Positions 26,332 through 35,166 of a DNA stretch of 64,000 nucleotides are shown piece after piece; position 1 is the stretch's first letter, and each line of letters opens with the position of its first letter. Below the pieces are notes generated by a model, which was given only the letters and a program-made list of their open reading frames with translations, was not told the DNA's origin and ran no database searches. The position numbers and the translations under genes are program-made. The stretch comes from Wohlfahrtiimonas larvae (GTDB taxonomy: Bacteria > Pseudomonadota > Gammaproteobacteria > Cardiobacteriales > Wohlfahrtiimonadaceae): the NCBI RefSeq assembly GCF_039543665.1, contig NZ_BAABKE010000005.1, positions 186,001 to 250,000 on the forward strand. Direction: 5' to 3'.

Positions 26332-26779
26332 CTTGGGCCTTTTAAAAATATTTTGGGTCAGTATAGATTATCTGTGTGACAAATCCATGACTTATCAGAA
26401 AAGAGACTTGTAATTTTCTTGTCATATTCAACTCTTATAATTCTATGCTAACTTTTTGGGTTGGTTTTATGGATATTACTGATGGATTACAATTATGGTT
26501 CTTTTTTATAGTAAGATAAAAATTAATCATAATGTTATCTTGTAATTAACTGTTGAATATTTAATTTTGTAGTTATTTTGAAATATTTTATTGTTAATGG
26601 TTATGAGAATATTTTTTATATAACAATAAGTTGATATTTGATTTTATCGAGGGATCAGTAAAATATTGACCGAACATGCTTCTTTATTTATGTGGGTTAT
26701 TTATAATCATGAAAGTAACATCAGAAAGTTATATTATATGCACGTTAATTAATATGAAAATGAAGGGAGTTTGCTGACT
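26332..26779. other. 448-base intergenic region upstream of ugpB
   Basis: Very AT-rich. The left third holds a predicted Pho-box promoter. From it to the ugpB ATG there is a leader of about 330 bases with no recognised riboswitch; a 16-codon frame starting at 26469 lacks a good ribosome site. A second TATAAT-like hexamer (26702-26707) near ugpB has no convincing -35. Confidence 0.5.
26408..26441 (+). promoter_or_regulatory. Predicted Pho box and ugp promoter
   Basis: Two PhoB half-sites TTGTAAT (26408-26414) and TTGTCAT (26419-26425) are separated by exactly four bases, match CTGTCAT at 5/7 and 6/7, and end exactly 10 bases before a perfect TATAAT (26436-26441). That geometry equals E. coli phoA-type promoters, in which PhoB replaces the -35. 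It is consistent with phosphate control of ugp. Confidence 0.6.
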
Positions 26780-28090
26780 ATGAAATTGAAAAAGATTGCT
26801 TTGGCAACCATTTTAGGCGCAGGTACTTTGATGTCTGCATCATATGCACAAACAGAAATCCAATGGTGGCATTCAATGAATGGCGCTTTGAATGATTGGG
26901 TGAATGATTTAGCGAAAGAGTTTAATGAAAGCCAAACAGATTATAAAGTTGTTCCTGTATTCAAAGGTGACTATGAGCAATCAATGACAGCGGGTATCGC
27001 TGCGATTCGTTCTGGTAATGCTCCTGATATTCTTCAAGTTTTTGAAGTAGGCACAGCATCGATGATTTACTCAAAAGGTGTGACAAAATCGGTGTCTGAA
27101 ATTATGAAAGCGAATAATATTCCTTTTGATATTAATGCTTATATCCCAGCAGTTGCAGGCTATTATGCATCGCCAAATGGAGATTTGTTATCTCTGCCAT
27201 TCAACAGTTCTACAACTGTAATGTATTACAATAAAGATGAATTCAAAAAAGCAGGCTTAGATCCTGATAAAGCACCTAAAACTTGGAAAGAAGTACGTGC
27301 AGCGACTGAGGCATTGAAAGCCTCAGGTAGCAAATGTCCAATGACAATCTCTTGGATGGGTTGGACACAATTAGAAAGCTTCTCAGCATGGCATAATGTT
27401 CCATATGCAACTAAAAATAATGGCTTTGGTGGTATGGATGCAGAATTAAAATTCAACTCACCTTTGCATGTTAAGCATTTTGAAAATTTGAGCGATATGG
27501 CGAAAAATGGTTTGTTCGTTTATAAAGGTCGTTCGGTTGCATCACAGCCTGCATTTTTATCAGGTGAATGTGCGATTTTCATGGGATCTTCAGGTTTCTA
27601 TTCAGGTTTGAAACGTGATGCAAAATTTGATTTTGCAGAAACGACATTGCCTTATTATGATGATGTCGAAGGTGCACCACAAAATACAGTGATTGGTGGT
27701 GCAAGCTTGTGGGTACTAAATGGTAAACCTGCTGAAAACTATAAAGGTGTAGCTAAATTCTTTGAATTCATCTCTCAACCTGAAAGAGCAGCACAAAGCC
27801 ACATGAGAACGGGTTATTTACCAATCACCAAAGAAGCATTTGAAATCACTGAAAAAGCGGGCTTCTATACTGAAAATCCTGGTGCTGATGTGCCAGTACA
27901 ACAGATGATCCGTGATACCAATGATAATACTCGCGGTTTACGTTTAGGTAATATGTTGCAAATCCGCACAATTGTGGATGAAGAAACAGAGCAAGTTTGG
28001 ACAGGTAAAAAATCTCCAAAAGATGCATTGGATAGCGCAGTAGAGCGAGGTAATGCATTGCTAAAACGTTTTGAACGAGTAAATAAATAG
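26780..28090 (+). CDS. ugpB: sn-glycerol-3-phosphate-binding periplasmic protein
   Basis: 436 aa from ATG 26780 (GGGAG upstream; a TTG three codons earlier is not needed). Signal peptide KLKKIALATILGAGTLMSASYAQ. The mature protein opens EIQWWHSMNGALNDWVNDLA and contains VPVFKGDYEQSMTAGIAAIR and APDILQVFEVGTASMIYS, blocks characteristic of UgpB. It captures glycerol-3-phosphate and glycerophosphodiesters in the periplasm for UgpAEC. First gene of ugpBAECQ. An attenuating hairpin directly follows, probably giving more UgpB than membrane components. Confidence 0.95.
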   Translation: MKLKKIALATILGAGTLMSASYAQTEIQWWHSMNGALNDWVNDLAKEFNESQTDYKVVPVFKGDYEQSMTAGIAAIRSGNAPDILQVFEVGTASMIYSKGVTKSVSEIMKANNIPFDINAYIPAVAGYYASPNGDLLSLPFNSSTTVMYYNKDEFKKAGLDPDKAPKTWKEVRAATEALKASGSKCPMTISWMGWTQLESFSAWHNVPYATKNNGFGGMDAELKFNSPLHVKHFENLSDMAKNGLFVYKGRSVASQPAFLSGECAIFMGSSGFYSGLKRDAKFDFAETTLPYYDDVEGAPQNTVIGGASLWVLNGKPAENYKGVAKFFEFISQPERAAQSHMRTGYLPITKEAFEITEKAGFYTENPGADVPVQQMIRDTNDNTRGLRLGNMLQIRTIVDEETEQVWTGKKSPKDALDSAVERGNALLKRFERVNK

Positions 28091-28100
28091 CATTGATTGA

Positions 28101-28134
28101 GAAGTGAAGGGCAACGCTCTTCACTTCTTTTTTA
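28101..28134 (+). terminator. Intra-operon terminator/attenuator between ugpB and ugpA
   Basis: Perfect 9-bp stem GAAGTGAAG/CTTCACTTC followed by TTTTTTATTT, with 25 bases left before the ugpA start. Partial read-through would supply the downstream genes. Confidence 0.88.
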
Positions 28135-28159
28135 TTTGTTTTTAATCAAAGGCTGTTTT

Positions 28160-29038
28160 ATGAAATTATATTTTAAACATTATCGTGTATTGCCGTGGCT
28201 ATTGATATTGCCACAGTTGGCAATCATCGCAATATTCTTCTATTGGCCAGCAGGACAAGCGCTGGTGCAAAGCTTCCAAATGGAAGATATTTTCGGCACG
28301 GCTCGTGAATGGGTTGGCTTGGAAAATTTCAAGGTATTATTTGCAGATAAAACTTATACAGAATCTATTTATACCACAATATATTTCTCATTTTGGGTCA
28401 CATTGTTAGGTTTAAGTTTATCGCTATTTTTAGCATTTTTTATGCAAAAAGTTGTACGTGCATCATTATTTTATCGGACAGCGCTGATTTTGCCTTATGC
28501 TGTTTCACCGATTATCGTGGGTGTATTGTGGACATTCATGTTCGCACCATCTTTCGGGATTGTATCCTATTGGCTTGGAAAAATGGGCATTCATTGGAAT
28601 CATCAACTGAATGCAGATCAAGCAATGTGGCTTGTGATCATTGCATCCATTTGGAAACAAATTTCTTATAACTTCTTATTCTTCTTTGCAGGCTTGCAAG
28701 CGATTCCAAAATCATTGATGGAAGCGGCGGCGATTGATGGTGCAGGGCCTTGGCGTAGATTTTTCTCCATTCAATTTCCATTATTGTGGCCAACAACTTT
28801 CTTCTTGTGTGTGATCAATGTCGTGTATGTATTCTTCGATACTTTTGCAATTATTGATGCCTTAACACAAGGTGGGCCGGGTAAAGCAACTTCAACATTG
28901 GTTTATCGTATTTACTTTGATGGCTTTAAAGCGATGGATTACGGCGGTTCTGCGGCGCAATCTGTTGTATTGATGGGCTTTGTATTATTGCTGACGATCG
29001 TTCAGTTCCGTTTCATTGATCGTAAGGGGAATCAATAA
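28160..29038 (+). CDS. ugpA: sn-glycerol-3-phosphate ABC permease
   Basis: 292 aa from ATG 28160; the longer frame upstream runs through the terminator hairpin. Six membrane segments, starting LPWLLILPQLAIIAIFFYWPAG, and the EAA motif EAAAIDGAGPWRRFFSIQFP. Pairs with UgpE as the channel. AAAGG precedes the start. E. coli UgpA is 295 aa, so the size agrees. Confidence 0.94.
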   Translation: MKLYFKHYRVLPWLLILPQLAIIAIFFYWPAGQALVQSFQMEDIFGTAREWVGLENFKVLFADKTYTESIYTTIYFSFWVTLLGLSLSLFLAFFMQKVVRASLFYRTALILPYAVSPIIVGVLWTFMFAPSFGIVSYWLGKMGIHWNHQLNADQAMWLVIIASIWKQISYNFLFFFAGLQAIPKSLMEAAAIDGAGPWRRFFSIQFPLLWPTTFFLCVINVVYVFFDTFAIIDALTQGGPGKATSTLVYRIYFDGFKAMDYGGSAAQSVVLMGFVLLLTIVQFRFIDRKGNQ

Positions 29039-29880
29039 TGATAGAGAATCGTCCTGGGTTAAAATTCTTATCACACATGAGCTTATTGATCGCAGTATTG
29101 CTCGTCTGTTTCCCGATTTATTTAGCATTTGTGGCTTCCACACAAACAGCGCAAGATGTTGTCAATGTGCCATTATCCTTGATTCCGGGTGATCAGTTTT
29201 GGGAGAATTATTCCAAAGCATTATCGGGCGGTGAAGGAACATCTATTTCTGCCGCACGCATGTTGTGGGTCACAATTGTGATGACGTTGATCATTGCAAT
29301 TGGCAAAATTGCGATCTCATTGTTATCAGCTTTTGCCATTGTTTACTTTAGATTTCCATTTCGGACCTTATTGTTTTGGATCATATTCATTACGTTAATG
29401 TTGCCTGTGGAAGTTCGTATTATCCCAACCTTTGATGTTGTTGCGAATTTGAAAATGTTAAATAGCTATGCGGGTTTAACCATTCCATTGATTGCATCTG
29501 CAACTGCAACTTTCTTATTTAGACAGTTCTTTTTTACAGTACCTGATGAATTATTAGAAGCTGCACGCATTGATGGTGCAGGTGCAATGCGATTCTTCAA
29601 AGATATTTTATTACCATTGTCGATCCCAACGGTTGCTTCATTATTTGTGATTCAGTTCATCTATGGTTGGAATCAATATTTATGGCCATTATTGATGGCA
29701 ACAAAAGAAAATATGTTCCCGCTCGCAGTTGGTTTGCGCCAAATGATGGGTAATGGTGATGTTGCTGTGGATTGGAATATTGTCATGGCAACGGTTGTAT
29801 TGATGTTGATCCCGCCAATGTTAGTCATCTTATTGATGCAAAAATGGTTGGTGAAAGGCTTGATTGACAGCGAGAAATAG
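29038..29880 (+). CDS. ugpE: sn-glycerol-3-phosphate ABC permease
   Basis: 280 aa, about the same length as E. coli UgpE (281). The ATG shares one base with the ugpA stop. Six membrane segments and the EAA motif EAARIDGAGAMRFFKDILLP. It completes the membrane channel for glycerol-3-phosphate and glycerophosphodiesters. Confidence 0.94.
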   Translation: MIENRPGLKFLSHMSLLIAVLLVCFPIYLAFVASTQTAQDVVNVPLSLIPGDQFWENYSKALSGGEGTSISAARMLWVTIVMTLIIAIGKIAISLLSAFAIVYFRFPFRTLLFWIIFITLMLPVEVRIIPTFDVVANLKMLNSYAGLTIPLIASATATFLFRQFFFTVPDELLEAARIDGAGAMRFFKDILLPLSIPTVASLFVIQFIYGWNQYLWPLLMATKENMFPLAVGLRQMMGNGDVAVDWNIVMATVVLMLIPPMLVILLMQKWLVKGLIDSEK

Positions 29881-29899
29881 ACAAAGGAAACACAAAATT

Positions 29900-30997
29900 A
29901 TGGCAACAGTTCAGTTAAAAAATATTACAAAACATTATGGTACAGCAAGAAAGCCAGGGCCTTTGATCCTTAAAGGGATTGATATTGATATTAAAGATGG
30001 TGAATTCATCGTTGTGGTTGGGCCATCAGGTTGTGGTAAATCGACATTATTGCGTGTGATCGCAGGCTTAGAAACAAGTTCAGGTGGTGAAATTCACATT
30101 GGTGATAAAGATGTGACAAAGCTTGAACCAGCACAACGCGATATTGCGATGGTTTTCCAAAACTATGCTTTGTATCCACACATGTCTGTTCGTGAAAATA
30201 TGGCTTATGGCGTTAAATTAGCAAAAATGCCGAAAGATGAAATCGATCGCCGCATTCAAGATACAGCTAAAATGCTCGATATCGCACAGCATTTGGATAA
30301 AAAGCCAAGCCAACTATCAGGTGGACAAAGACAACGTGTCGCAATGGGGCGCGCAATTGTACGTAAGCCAAAGCTATTCTTATTCGATGAGCCATTATCT
30401 AACTTGGATGCGAAATTAAGAACATCTACACGCTTAGAAATTCGCCGTCGTCACAATGAAATTGGTATTACATCTTTATATGTCACGCACGATCAAACAG
30501 AAGCGATGACATTGGCGGATCGTATCATTATCATGAATGGCGGTGTGGTTGAACAATTTGGTACGCCAAGTGAAATCTTTCATTCACCTGCATCCACATT
30601 TGTGGCTAACTTTATGGGTTCGCCTGCCATGAACTTATTGGATGTTGTGGTGCGTGATGGCAAAGTTTGGCTCGGTGATACAGAATTGAAAGGCATTGCA
30701 TTGCCTGAAGCGATTCGTAATAGCGCACAAAAAGAGTGGATTTTAGGGATTCGCCCTGAGCATATTGTGATCGTACCTGAAAGCACTGATAACAGTTGGG
30801 ATGTGACTTTGTCATTGGCTGAAACATTGGGTTCAGAGCAATTGCTCTATACGAATCTGGATAAAATTTCTTTGACGATTCGTACAGAAGATTCACGCTA
30901 TTCTGAAAATAAATATCAACGCAATCAAACTTTCCATATCGAGCCAAAACTCGAAGAAGTGCTATGGTTTGATGCAACAACACAAAAACGTATTTAG
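29900..30997 (+). CDS. ugpC: sn-glycerol-3-phosphate ABC ATPase
   Basis: 365 aa from ATG 29900 (AAAGGAAA upstream). Walker A GPSGCGKST, signature LSGGQRQR, Walker B LFLFDEPLSNLD, H-loop VTHDQTEAMTLADR, and a C-terminal TOBE-type regulatory domain (LGIRPEHIVIVPES). MalK-like architecture; in E. coli the C-terminal domain allows internal phosphate to inhibit the pump. Confidence 0.94.
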   Translation: MATVQLKNITKHYGTARKPGPLILKGIDIDIKDGEFIVVVGPSGCGKSTLLRVIAGLETSSGGEIHIGDKDVTKLEPAQRDIAMVFQNYALYPHMSVRENMAYGVKLAKMPKDEIDRRIQDTAKMLDIAQHLDKKPSQLSGGQRQRVAMGRAIVRKPKLFLFDEPLSNLDAKLRTSTRLEIRRRHNEIGITSLYVTHDQTEAMTLADRIIIMNGGVVEQFGTPSEIFHSPASTFVANFMGSPAMNLLDVVVRDGKVWLGDTELKGIALPEAIRNSAQKEWILGIRPEHIVIVPESTDNSWDVTLSLAETLGSEQLLYTNLDKISLTIRTEDSRYSENKYQRNQTFHIEPKLEEVLWFDATTQKRI

Positions 30998-31023
30998 ACA
31001 ATCGTTCAGCGAAAGGAGCTAAC

Positions 31024-31779
31024 ATGTCAACTTATCCTTATCCCAATTTGATCGCGCATCGTGGCGCAGGTAAAGATGCGCCTGAAAACTCCTTGGCAGC
31101 TTTTCGATTAGGCGCAGAGAATGGCTATACGATGTTTGAGTGCGATGTGAAATTATCGAAAGATAAAGAGCTTTTCTTGCATCATGATGATGTATTGGAG
31201 CGCACAACAAATGGCAAGGGATTAGCGAAGCATCACACTTGGAATGAATTATCGAAGTTAGATGCAGGTAGTTGGCATTCAGCTCATTATGCGGGCGAAT
31301 CTTTGGCGCGCTTTGAGCAATTGGTGGATTTTGTGATCGCCAATAAATTTCAGTTGGATGTTGAGATTAAGCCAAACCCTGATGAAGATTATGAAACAGG
31401 TGTTGCGACTGCTAAGTTTTTAGAAGCAAAGCAACCATTCGGCACAGGTGCTTACCCATTTTTATTGTCATCATTTCAACCTGAATCCTTAAAAGGTGCG
31501 ATGGATGCAGTGCCAGCAATTCCGCGTGCTTTATTGGTGGATGATTGGGAAGGTGATGTGGATAAATTTTTTCAGATTTTGGATGATACAGCGTGTATTG
31601 GCATCATTACGAATTACAAAATCTTAACGGAAGAGATTGTAGAGCGTTGCCATGCAACAGGGCGCTTTGTGATGATTTATACGGCCAATGAACCAGCAGA
31701 TATTAAACACCTATTTGAAATTGGCGTGGATTCTGTGATCACAGATAATATGAAGATTTTGAAAGATTATACAAGATAG
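31024..31779 (+). CDS. ugpQ: Glycerophosphodiester phosphodiesterase
   Basis: 251 aa cytoplasmic GDPD. N-terminal NLIAHRGAGKDAPENSLAAF with the catalytic His-Arg and Glu, ECDVKLSKD and LFLHHDDVLERTTNG with metal and acid/base residues, and LDVEIKP. Hydrolyses glycerophosphodiesters brought in by UgpBAEC to glycerol-3-phosphate and an alcohol. Last gene of ugpBAECQ, the same order as in E. coli; AAAGGAG upstream and a strong terminator after. Confidence 0.94.
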   Translation: MSTYPYPNLIAHRGAGKDAPENSLAAFRLGAENGYTMFECDVKLSKDKELFLHHDDVLERTTNGKGLAKHHTWNELSKLDAGSWHSAHYAGESLARFEQLVDFVIANKFQLDVEIKPNPDEDYETGVATAKFLEAKQPFGTGAYPFLLSSFQPESLKGAMDAVPAIPRALLVDDWEGDVDKFFQILDDTACIGIITNYKILTEEIVERCHATGRFVMIYTANEPADIKHLFEIGVDSVITDNMKILKDYTR

Positions 31780-31800
31780 TATTTGTGCAGTAATACAACA

Positions 31801-31834
31801 AAAAAGCTTTGGTGAAATTCACCAAAGCTTTTTT
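31801..31834. terminator. Bidirectional terminator of ugp and the YkvI-type gene
   Basis: Long perfect stem AAAAGCTTTGGTGA/TCACCAAAGCTTTT with A and T runs at the two ends, between convergent genes. Confidence 0.9.
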
Positions 31835-31856
31835 ATTATGTGTTGATTAAGCTGTT

Positions 31857-32963
31857 TTATACAGTTGGTACGCCTAAAACTTCGGCATCATCATTTGTAT
31901 TGTGTTGCTCAACTTTGCTGGCTTTCTTGATTCTAAAAGGTGCTGCAACTAATATTGCGATTAATAACAAACCTAAGTAACCGATTAAAGGATAGAAGTA
32001 AGCAACTAAACCTGTGAAGCCTACGAAGCTTGCAATGAAACCTACTAAACCTGTACCGATCGCAAAGATGTATGAACGCTTAGTTTGCATTACTGTAAAG
32101 CGAGCAACGAAAGCATAGTACATTGCAACGCCTGTGTTATAGATCATACCGAACAATACAACAGTCATCATGATGCCTAAAACTGGTGAAATGTCTTGGA
32201 TGATTTTCAATAATGGTAAGCTCATATCTTTAACATCTTTGATGTTTAAGAAGATTGCGTAGTGCGCAATTAAGATTAATACACCAACACCTAAACCACC
32301 TAATAAACCGCCCCATTTTGCAATGTTTTCATTCTTCTCACTACCGCCCATAACTAATGACATACCTGCACCAACGGCAACATTGAAAGATACATAGTTA
32401 ATCGCTGAAATGAACCAGTTTGGTAATGAACTTTTCACTGAAGTTGCGATTGGCTCTAATTCCTCTAAAGATGCATGTGATGTGAATAAGCTATAAGTAC
32501 AGATGATTGCTAATGCAATGATTAGAAACGGAGTGATTGCTGCAATTAAAGCAATGACGCGTTGGATTGGTAACAATACTGTAGAAACAACTAATACAGT
32601 CATAATCAAACTACCTACCCAGTTTGGCGCACCATATTGTTGGTTTAACATGCTGCCAGCGCCAGCAACCATCACAACCCCTACACCAAACAGTGTGAAG
32701 ATGATGATGTAGTCCACAGCAACACCCATAAATTTACCGCTTAATTTATAGATCGCTTCATCATGTGATTGAGTTTGTAAGCGGCTACCCATTTGCATGA
32801 GCATCATACCTAAGTATGCAAAAAGCCCTGTAGAAAGCACGGCTCCAGCAGTTCCCCAAGCGCCAAAACTTGTAAAGTACTGCAATATTTCATTGCCTGA
32901 TGCAAAACCTGCACCCACAATAACACCAATAAAGGCAAACGCCATTTGTATAATTTTATACAC
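31857..32963 (-). CDS. YkvI-family membrane transporter-like protein (copy 1)
   Basis: 368 aa with about ten membrane helices. N-terminal FAFIGVIVGAGFASGNEILQ resembles the unwound TM1 of LeuT/APC-fold transporters and is typical of Bacillus YkvI-like proteins. Other conserved parts are GVGVVMVAGAGSML and NYVSFNVAVGAGMSLVMGGS. It is a secondary transporter by fold; substrate unknown. Good AGGAG before the ATG on the coding strand. A paralogue of similar length lies at 44119-45237. Confidence 0.75.
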   Translation of the reverse strand: MYKIIQMAFAFIGVIVGAGFASGNEILQYFTSFGAWGTAGAVLSTGLFAYLGMMLMQMGSRLQTQSHDEAIYKLSGKFMGVAVDYIIIFTLFGVGVVMVAGAGSMLNQQYGAPNWVGSLIMTVLVVSTVLLPIQRVIALIAAITPFLIIALAIICTYSLFTSHASLEELEPIATSVKSSLPNWFISAINYVSFNVAVGAGMSLVMGGSEKNENIAKWGGLLGGLGVGVLILIAHYAIFLNIKDVKDMSLPLLKIIQDISPVLGIMMTVVLFGMIYNTGVAMYYAFVARFTVMQTKRSYIFAIGTGLVGFIASFVGFTGLVAYFYPLIGYLGLLLIAILVAAPFRIKKASKVEQHNTNDDAEVLGVPTV

Positions 32964-33187
32964 GATTTTTCTCCTCGATGATTAATCCCACTTTAATTAT
33001 TTTGTAGCTTTTTTGTAAGTATATATAAACCATATTTTTAAGGATAAAACAAATTTATCTATGAATAATTTTATATTTCATGAATCAGCATATGGTTAAA
33101 ATATTGATATTTAATTAAACTTTTGGTTTTTGGGATGATGGAATGTTGCATGTTATGTACTGTTTTTAAATGGCAATATGTAGTTGA

Positions 33188-33982
33188 TTATGTAGTTCGA
33201 TCAATATTATGTAACTGACGATACCGATCTGGTGTTGTGCCTGATAAAGCCTGGAACATAGCAATAAAGCTAGAGGCTGATCGATAGCCCACTTTGAAAG
33301 CGATTTCCTCAATGGTTTCACCCTGTTCTAAGAGCGCAATGCCATGAATAAAACGTAGCCGTTGGCACCATTCATTAAAACTCATCCCTAATTCTTTTCT
33401 AAAATGGCGTGCTAATGTTCGCTCTGTAGTGAATACTTTTTCAGCCCATTCTTTTAATGTTAAGCGGTTAGAAGGATCTTGTTCTAATGATTTGATAATA
33501 GGGTGAATGAGTCGATGTTTTGAGGTTGGTAAATACGTGTGCCCAATCATAGCATCATGCATTTCATCAATGAGCACTAAGGATTTTCTAAAATCCTGTT
33601 CTGTTCTGAGTGTTAAGGTTGCTCGGTCAAAAAAAGACTCAATGATACTAAGCGCAACATTGCTGAGTTTCAATAGTGAAGGTGTTTGAGAAAGTTTGGC
33701 AGCTTCTCGTTCACAAATATTGATGGAACGAAAACGAGCAGGTTGGTGATTGAAACATGAATGTTCGTAATTGGGCGGAATCCAAATGGCAAAACCTAAA
33801 GGTGCAAGAAAACGTTCCTTTTCAATATCTAAAGTCACCACTCCGTATTTCACAAAGATAATTTGCCCCCAAGTATGTTTATGGGGCTGAAACTCACTAG
33901 CTTCATTGATATTTTCGTTAGCTAGTAAGATCAGTTGGTCATTTTGAAAGGTTAAATTCTGAAAAGAACGCTGTTTCATCAT
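33188..33982 (-). CDS. AraC-family transcriptional regulator
   Basis: 264 aa. N-terminal cupin sensor (EFQPHKHTWGQIIFVKYGVV, IWIPPNYEHSCFN) and a C-terminal double helix-turn-helix: RLTLKEWAEKVFTTERTLAR and EIAFKVGYRSASSFIAMFQ, ending SGTTPDRYRQ. The layout is that of the NimR-type cupin/AraC regulators, which often control a divergent drug or metabolite exporter. Exactly that arrangement is seen: an EamA exporter starts divergently 118 bases away. The effector is unknown. Confidence 0.88.
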   Translation of the reverse strand: MMKQRSFQNLTFQNDQLILLANENINEASEFQPHKHTWGQIIFVKYGVVTLDIEKERFLAPLGFAIWIPPNYEHSCFNHQPARFRSINICEREAAKLSQTPSLLKLSNVALSIIESFFDRATLTLRTEQDFRKSLVLIDEMHDAMIGHTYLPTSKHRLIHPIIKSLEQDPSNRLTLKEWAEKVFTTERTLARHFRKELGMSFNEWCQRLRFIHGIALLEQGETIEEIAFKVGYRSASSFIAMFQALSGTTPDRYRQLHNIDRTT

Positions 33983-34004
33983 AAGTTATTTACCTTTGTC
34001 ATAA

Positions 34005-34031
34005 AATGTCAGAATAATGAGTTAGAATGTC
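34005..34031 (+). promoter_or_regulatory. Direct repeat, candidate AraC-family operator
   Basis: AATGTC occurs at 34005-34010 and 34026-34031 in similar surroundings (A-AATGTC-AGA and G-AATGTC-TGA), exactly 21 bases apart, two helical turns, as for AraC half-sites. Lies in the divergent region between the AraC gene and the EamA gene, upstream of a TATACT hexamer at 34065-34070. Confidence 0.45.
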
Positions 34032-34100
34032 TGATTTTCATTATATATTTAATATGGGACAATTTATACTAGCGCCCTGATGAAAAAACTAGGAGTACAC

Positions 34101-35018
34101 ATGAATTTTGTTGCAATGCTATATCCGTTAATGGCGGTATTGATTTGGGCGATGAATGCAGTTGTGAATAAACTGTCAGCAGGTGTTATTGAGCCTGAAG
34201 CCATTTCATTTTATCGTTGGTTACTAGCATTTATTATTTTGACGCCATTTTGTTTACGTCAATCCATTAAAAACTGGGCAGAAATTCGCCCATTGTTACC
34301 TAAGTTTGCATTCTTAGGTTTTCTTGGTATGGCATTGTATCAATGCTTAGCTTATTACGCAGCTTATACAATTTCTGCCACAATGATCGGTATTTTCTTA
34401 TCATTAACGCCATTATTAACCATTTTACTAAGCTTCATCATTTTACGTTCACCCCTCACAGTGGGTTTAGTTGTGGGAAGTATTTTATCATTTTCAGGTA
34501 TCACTTGGCTCATCAGCGCTGGTAATCCTGCGGTCATTTTAGAAAGTGGCATTGGTAAAGGTGAATTGATGATGATTATTGCAGCTTCTGCTTATGCATT
34601 GTATGGTGTATTAACGATGAAGTGGAAGATTCAGGTTTCGATTTGGCAATCGTTGTACTGGCAAGTCATCTCTGGTGTGATTATTTTAATTCCATTATTT
34701 ATGATCACGAAGGATGCGACGATTACCAGCAATAATGTGGGGTTGATTCTTTTTGCCGGCATACCAGCCTCCATTATTGCACCCTTTTTGTGGCTGCAAG
34801 GTGTTGCTCGCTTAGGTGCCAGTAAAACATCTCTATTTATGAACTTATCACCTTTATTTACAGCGATCATTTCAATTCTATTCTTGAATGAATCGTTAGA
34901 AACGTATCATATCGTCGGTGGTATTGTGTCATTAACGGGTGTGATCATCGCACAGCGTGTCAATACGAAGATTCAGTTTAAATTTAAACCGCATGTTAAA
35001 CCTAATGCTAAAGATTAA
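34101..35018 (+). CDS. EamA-family (DMT) exporter
   Basis: 305 aa from ATG 34101, with AGGAG at 34091-34095; an earlier ATG at 34080 would place that ribosome site inside the gene. Ten hydrophobic segments in two EamA repeats; the first begins LYPLMAVLIWAMNAVVNKL and the second GELMMIIAASAYALYGVLTM. Such proteins export amino acids, purines or drugs. Under the divergent AraC regulator, an inducible metabolite or drug exporter is likely. Confidence 0.85.
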   Translation: MNFVAMLYPLMAVLIWAMNAVVNKLSAGVIEPEAISFYRWLLAFIILTPFCLRQSIKNWAEIRPLLPKFAFLGFLGMALYQCLAYYAAYTISATMIGIFLSLTPLLTILLSFIILRSPLTVGLVVGSILSFSGITWLISAGNPAVILESGIGKGELMMIIAASAYALYGVLTMKWKIQVSIWQSLYWQVISGVIILIPLFMITKDATITSNNVGLILFAGIPASIIAPFLWLQGVARLGASKTSLFMNLSPLFTAIISILFLNESLETYHIVGGIVSLTGVIIAQRVNTKIQFKFKPHVKPNAKD

Positions 35019-35037
35019 CCTACTATAATCTTGAGTG

Positions 35038-35070
35038 AAGCCATCATTGTTATGCAGTGATGGCTTTTTT
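35038..35070 (+). terminator. Terminator of the EamA gene
   Basis: Perfect 9-bp stem AAGCCATCA/TGATGGCTT followed by TTTTT. Confidence 0.88.
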
Positions 35071-35166
35071 ATCGCAATATAAATATATTTTACTTTAGGG
35101 ATTGAGTTTTAGAAAGATAAGTGGCTATGATGGGGATTCGATCAAAATAAGTTTAGGAAAATATTT

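Noticed and set aside
26469..26519. 16-codon leader peptide in the ugpB 5' region
   Set aside because: No clear ribosome site and no codons pointing to attenuation; too short to support.
30612..31025. 137-codon frame antisense to ugpC
   Set aside because: Shadow of a well-identified ATPase gene; no independent start signal.
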